From the NCBI GenBank assembly GCA_019752915.1, contig JAIELO010000388.1, forward strand, positions 1 through 10,306: a stretch of 10,306 nt of DNA, written 5' to 3'. Origin of the DNA: Burkholderiaceae bacterium. Its GTDB lineage: Bacteria > Pseudomonadota > Gammaproteobacteria > Burkholderiales > Burkholderiaceae_D. Positions 7,753 through 10,306 of this stretch are shown here, in pieces (the first letter of the stretch is position 1; every line of letters starts with the position of its first letter). The notes below the pieces were generated by a model that worked only from the letters and a program-made list of their open reading frames with translations, was not told the DNA's origin and ran no database searches. A program made the position numbers and the translations under genes.

Positions 7753-7780
7753 TTCTAAAGTGGTCAGACCAAAGATGCAA
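7752..7780 (-). promoter_or_regulatory. Predicted promoter of the FCD regulator gene
   Basis: On the minus strand a -35-like TTGCAT (7775-7780) and a -10 TAGAAT (7752-7757, five of six consensus bases) are separated by exactly 17 bp. Transcription would start around 7745, giving a leader of about 50 nt before the GTG at 7693. The spacer contains operator-like site 2 and the start region contains site 1, consistent with negative autoregulation. Confidence 0.6.
7761..7771. promoter_or_regulatory. Operator-like perfect palindrome TGGTCAGACCA (site 2)
   Basis: Perfect palindrome with 5-bp arms around a central A, matching the TGGTnnnACCA pattern of FadR/PdhR-type regulators. The extended sequence AAAGTGGTCAGACCA matches the reverse complement of site 3 at 14 of 15 positions. 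It sits within the 17-bp spacer of the regulator's predicted promoter. A weaker TGG/CCA palindrome, TGGACTAGCCA (7783-7793), lies 22 bp further, just upstream of the -35 box. Confidence 0.7.
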
Positions 7781-7933
7781 TGTGGACTAGCCAAATTTAT
7801 TTTTAGCTGTCATACTAAAATCGTGGTACAGCAGTAGGGAAGTACTGTTTATCGATGTAAGTATCTGATAAATAAGACTAAATCATGTGTGGTGTAGAGG
7901 CCACACGAAGACTGCGGAAGGGATCGGGAAAAG

Positions 7934-7944
7934 TGGCCTGACCA
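7934..7944. promoter_or_regulatory. Operator-like palindrome TGGCCTGACCA (site 3, garD side)
   Basis: Exact reverse complement of site 1, located 70 bp before the garD start codon. It is embedded in a longer perfect 8-bp inverted repeat, AAAAGTGG (7929-7936) and CCACTTTT (7942-7949), with two further T. As DNA it would be the garD-side operator. As RNA the same sequence could fold into a weak hairpin followed by a short T run, so an attenuating role for a leader transcript starting upstream is an alternative. Confidence 0.6.
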
Positions 7945-8013
7945 CTTTTTTCAAGGCCAGTTACCGCAAAATTACAACGATTCCGGGATGCCGAACCCGG
8001 TAAAGGACGCCAG

Positions 8014-9576
8014 ATGAGCACACCGAGCAGCGCCGCAACACCGCGCTACATCCTGATGCATGAAAACGATAACGTCGCCATTGTCGTCAATGACGGTGGG
8101 CTGCCTGCCGGTGCCGTATTTGCCAGTGGCCTGACGCTGCTGGAGGCGGTGCCGCAAGGGCACAAAGTGGCGCTGCGTGCGCTGGCACAGGGCGATCCGG
8201 TGCGCCGCTACAACGTCACGATTGGCTATGCGGCCTGCGATCTGGCCGCCGGTAGCTGGGTGGGCGAGGCGCAGGTGCAGATGCCGGATGCGCGTGAACT
8301 GGTCAACCTGCCAGTGTCGACCAATCTTGCACCGCCTGCTGCGCCGCTGGAAGGCTATACCTTCGAGGGTTTCCGTAATCCGGACGGCAGCGTTGGCACC
8401 CGCAATATTCTGGCAATTACCACCACCGTGCAATGCGTGTCCGGGGTGGTGGACTTTGCGGTGCAGCGGATTAAAAAAGAACTGCTACCGAAATATCCGT
8501 ATGTGGATGATGTGGTAGGGCTGGAGCATACCTATGGCTGTGGCGTAGCGATCGACGCGCCGGGTGCCATGGTGCCGATCCGTACCCTGCGCAATATTAC
8601 GCTGAACCCCAACTTCGGTGGTCAGGCCATGGTGGTCAGTCTCGGTTGCGAAAAGCTGCAACCTACGCGGCTGTTCCCGAAAGGTTCGATCCCGATCCAG
8701 AATGGCGGCGGCGCCGAGCCGGCGCTGGTGTGCCTGCAAGATGCAGCGCATGTGGGCTTCATGTCGATGATCGACTCGATCATGCAGCAAGCCGAAACCA
8801 ATCTGGCGGTACTCAATCAGCGCCGCCGCGAAACAGTTCCGGCGTCGGAACTGGTGGTCGGGGTGCAGTGTGGTGGTAGCGATGCCTTTTCCGGTGTCAC
8901 GGCTAACCCTGCGGTGGGTTTTGCCACCGATCTGCTGGTACGCGCCGGTGCCACGGTGATGTTCTCGGAAGTGACGGAAGTGCGCGACGGGATCGATCAG
9001 CTGACGGCGCGCGCTGCGACGCCGGCAGTGGCCGAGGCGATGATCCGCGAGATGGAATGGTATGACAATTATCTGAAGCGCGGCGGCGTCGATCGCAGCG
9101 CCAACACCACGCCCGGCAACAAGAAGGGCGGCCTGTCGAACATCGTTGAAAAGGCTATGGGCTCGATCGTCAAATCCGGCAGCAGCCCGATTTCCGGGGT
9201 GCTCTCGCCCGGCGAAAAGCTGACCAGTAAAGGCCTGATCTACGCCGCCACGCCAGCCAGCGATTTCATCTGCGGAACGCTGCAACTGGCAGCCGGTATG
9301 AACCTGCATGTGTTTACCACCGGCCGTGGTACGCCGTATGGTCTGGCCGAGGTGCCGGTGATTAAGGTGGCGACGCGCAATGAACTGGCGGCACGCTGGC
9401 ACGATCTGATGGATATTAACGCGGGCCGTATCGCCAGTGGCGAAGCGACGATTGCCGATGTCGGCTGGGAGCTGTTCCAGTTATTGCTGGACGTGGCCAG
9501 TGGCCGTCAGACCTGGGCCGAAAAATGGAAGCTGCATAACGCGCTAGTGCTGTTTAATCCTGCGCCGGTGACGTGA
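8014..9576 (+). CDS. garD: Galactarate dehydratase
   Basis: 520-residue cytoplasmic enzyme that dehydrates galactarate (mucate) to 5-dehydro-4-deoxy-D-glucarate. The N-terminal SAF-like domain (about 12-95) includes [10 protein letters not shown] (18-27) and IPQGHK-like VPQGHKVAL (46-54). The catalytic part (about 112-520) has [19 protein letters not shown] (112-130), HTYGCG (172-177), GCEKLQP (211-217) and [16 protein letters not shown] (285-300), with conserved cysteines at 141, 176, 212 and 286 suited to a metal centre. From memory it aligns nearly end to end with E. coli GarD (523 residues), including the identical C-terminus FNPAPVT, so I prefer GarD over the related but shorter altronate dehydratase UxaA. 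ATG at 8014 has AAAGGA 6 nt upstream. Its presence implies the oxidative galacturonate route, needing a uronate dehydrogenase elsewhere. It is divergent from the FCD regulator and ends in tandem terminators. Confidence 0.95.
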   Translation: MSTPSSAATPRYILMHENDNVAIVVNDGGLPAGAVFASGLTLLEAVPQGHKVALRALAQGDPVRRYNVTIGYAACDLAAGSWVGEAQVQMPDARELVNLPVSTNLAPPAAPLEGYTFEGFRNPDGSVGTRNILAITTTVQCVSGVVDFAVQRIKKELLPKYPYVDDVVGLEHTYGCGVAIDAPGAMVPIRTLRNITLNPNFGGQAMVVSLGCEKLQPTRLFPKGSIPIQNGGGAEPALVCLQDAAHVGFMSMIDSIMQQAETNLAVLNQRRRETVPASELVVGVQCGGSDAFSGVTANPAVGFATDLLVRAGATVMFSEVTEVRDGIDQLTARAATPAVAEAMIREMEWYDNYLKRGGVDRSANTTPGNKKGGLSNIVEKAMGSIVKSGSSPISGVLSPGEKLTSKGLIYAATPASDFICGTLQLAAGMNLHVFTTGRGTPYGLAEVPVIKVATRNELAARWHDLMDINAGRIASGEATIADVGWELFQLLLDVASGRQTWAEKWKLHNALVLFNPAPVT

Positions 9577-9597
9577 TCCCCTGATCACCGGATTTTT
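9565..9597 (+). terminator. First terminator-like hairpin at the garD 3' end
   Basis: CCGGTGA (9565-9571) pairs with TCACCGG (9585-9591), a 7-bp perfect stem spanning the garD stop codon, followed by ATTTTT. An alternative inner stem, GTGATC/GATCAC (9573-9588), overlaps it. The stem includes coding sequence, so translating ribosomes may interfere; it probably assists the stronger hairpin just downstream. Confidence 0.45.
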
Positions 9598-9599
9598 GG

Positions 9600-9638
9600 A
9601 ACGCCGCCCCGATCGAAGATCGCGGTGGCGTTTTTTTT
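9600..9638 (+). terminator. Main Rho-independent terminator of garD
   Basis: A 15-nt arm starting AACGCCGCC (9600-9614) pairs with the arm ending GGTGGCGTT (9618-9632) across a GAA loop. Thirteen positions are Watson-Crick, one is a G-U wobble and one is mismatched. Eight T follow directly (9631-9638). Reading the other way there is no T run, so it mainly serves garD, although it lies in the convergent gap with the protease gene. Confidence 0.9.
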
Positions 9639-9648
9639 CGGGGGGATG

Positions 9649-10306
9649 CTACAGCATGACCATTGCGGCGTTGTACAGCGCATGCACCAGCATCGGCGCT
9701 AGCAGCGTCTTGCTGCGCTGGTAGCTCCATGCGGTGCATAGACCGAGAATGAATACCGGTAGCATTGCAATGGGTGGATGTACGATCGCGAAGATTGCTG
9801 CACTGAGAACGGCCGATGGTAGCACCGCCATGCTGCGGCGCAGGCCACCGAAGATCAGACCACGGAACAGAAATTCTTCGCACAGGGGCGCGGCCAGTAC
9901 GGCTAATCCTAGCAGCCAGTTGCGGTGCGTGTCAGTGATTGTCGCGCCTTTGCCGAGCATGGGCGCCAGCTCCGAGTGTCGGATAGCAGTCAGATAGCCA
10001 AGCCCGCAGAGAATTGCGATCAATGCTGTCGGCGCAGCAGTCAGCAAGGCGGCGCGGAATGTGCCGCCGTGCAGGATGGCCGGCACCCCGGTGGTTTTGC
10101 TGCGCCAGTAGTAGAGCCGCATCAGCAGGTACACGATGGTGCCGGCGCTGATAAAGCTGAGCGTTAACGCGCGCATGCCCGGTTGCGCGAGATCGTCGGC
10201 GATGATCAGCAATGCCACACCTTGCAGGATGAAGAAGGCGGTCGCGCCAATCAGACCATCGGCCAGCGCCACCTGTGCCGGCGGAGCTGCCGCCGGGTCG
10301 AGCAAA
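9649..10306 (-). CDS. CPBP-family (CAAX-like) intramembrane metalloprotease, 5' end outside window
   Basis: The visible C-terminal 218 residues form a polytopic membrane protein of the CPBP/Abi family, related to Rce1 CAAX prenyl proteases. The three diagnostic motifs are present: CEEFLFR (142-148 of the visible part, EExxxR), FAIVH (172-176, FxxxH) and HALYN (208-212, HxxxN). These supply the catalytic glutamate and histidines. Hydrophobic segments occur around 15-37, 48-66, 84-107, 130-141, 160-175, 178-195 and near the end. The frame stays open to the window edge; the only possible start at the edge is a TTG, so I treat it as 5'-truncated. Stop TAG at 9649. It converges on garD with 72 bp between stops, and nothing links it to pectin metabolism. 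In bacteria such proteins act in peptide processing, bacteriocin self-protection or protein turnover; which applies here cannot be told. Confidence 0.88.
   Translation of the reverse strand, partial: LLDPAAAPPAQVALADGLIGATAFFILQGVALLIIADDLAQPGMRALTLSFISAGTIVYLLMRLYYWRSKTTGVPAILHGGTFRAALLTAAPTALIAILCGLGYLTAIRHSELAPMLGKGATITDTHRNWLLGLAVLAAPLCEEFLFRGLIFGGLRRSMAVLPSAVLSAAIFAIVHPPIAMLPVFILGLCTAWSYQRSKTLLAPMLVHALYNAAMVML

Larger units (their letters stand above)
7694..8013. promoter_or_regulatory. Divergent control region between regulator and garD
   Basis: This 320-bp AT-richer gap holds the control elements for both directions and no convincing gene. From left to right: regulator leader, two strong palindromes and one weak one on the regulator promoter (7742-7793), an AT-rich stretch with no clear operator (about 7794-7880), a 6-bp inverted repeat GTGTGG/CCACAC (7887-7906), an inverted third palindrome (7934-7944), a small hairpin CCGGG/CCCGG (7983-8000) and the garD ribosome site AAAGGA (8002-8007). 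I could not identify a persuasive -35/-10 pair for garD; it may lie in the AT-rich 7800-7880 stretch. Confidence 0.75.

Noticed and set aside
7983..8000. CCGGG/CCCGG hairpin just before the garD ribosome site as a riboswitch or translational switch
   Set aside because: A 5-bp stem that leaves the AAAGGA site free; no conserved riboswitch elements seen.
8014..9576. Altronate dehydratase (UxaA) as the identity of the plus-strand dehydratase
   Set aside because: Length and the near-continuous agreement with E. coli GarD recalled from memory, including the FNPAPVT terminus, fit galactarate dehydratase better. UxaA shares the family but is shorter and diverges in these segments.

Overview
The window is about 10.3 kb of fairly GC-rich Gram-negative DNA. 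It looks like a chromosomal carbohydrate-utilisation locus for pectin and galacturonate. A TonB-dependent outer-membrane receptor, Tat and Sec export signals, and the overall protein style suggest a betaproteobacterium, most likely of the Oxalobacteraceae (Massilia/Duganella/Janthinobacterium-like). That placement is an inference from protein flavour, not a computed result. No mobile elements, CRISPR arrays or RNA genes were seen.

Layout. Positions 1-7693 hold five genes on the minus strand, reading right to left: a GntR/FadR-type regulator with an FCD domain (6992-7693), a TonB-dependent receptor (4043-6766), a Tat-exported GH28 exopolygalacturonase-like enzyme (2160-4034), a CE12-type SGNH pectin or rhamnogalacturonan acetylesterase (1307-2104), and a second, Sec-exported GH28 polygalacturonase that runs off the left edge (1-1310). 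The last four are tightly packed: 8 bp between receptor and exoPG, 55 bp containing a strong intrinsic-terminator-like hairpin between exoPG and esterase, and a 4-bp ATGA overlap between esterase and GH28. Positions 7694-8013 are a 320-bp divergent control region. On the plus strand, 8014-9576 encodes galactarate dehydratase (garD), followed by tandem terminator hairpins. A convergent, partial CPBP (CAAX-like) membrane protease occupies 9649-10306 and is probably unrelated.

How the genes work together (inference from family knowledge). The esterase removes acetyl groups and the two GH28 enzymes cut the polygalacturonan backbone. The TonB receptor would bring oligogalacturonides across the outer membrane, and the Tat-exported exo-enzyme would trim them to small units in the periplasm or outside. 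Galacturonate would then be oxidised to galactarate by a uronate dehydrogenase not in this window, and GarD dehydrates galactarate to 5-dehydro-4-deoxy-glucarate. The regulator probably senses a sugar acid and controls both directions.

The most interesting observation is a repeated palindrome, TGGTCAGRCCA, in the divergent region at 7742-7752, 7761-7771 and, inverted, 7934-7944. Two copies lie exactly on a good promoter for the regulator: one within the 17-bp spacer between -35 and -10, the other over the expected transcription start. This makes a concrete autoregulation model. A perfect fourth copy lies inside the garD coding region. The system as a whole is a recognisable pectin-utilisation locus rather than an entirely new one.
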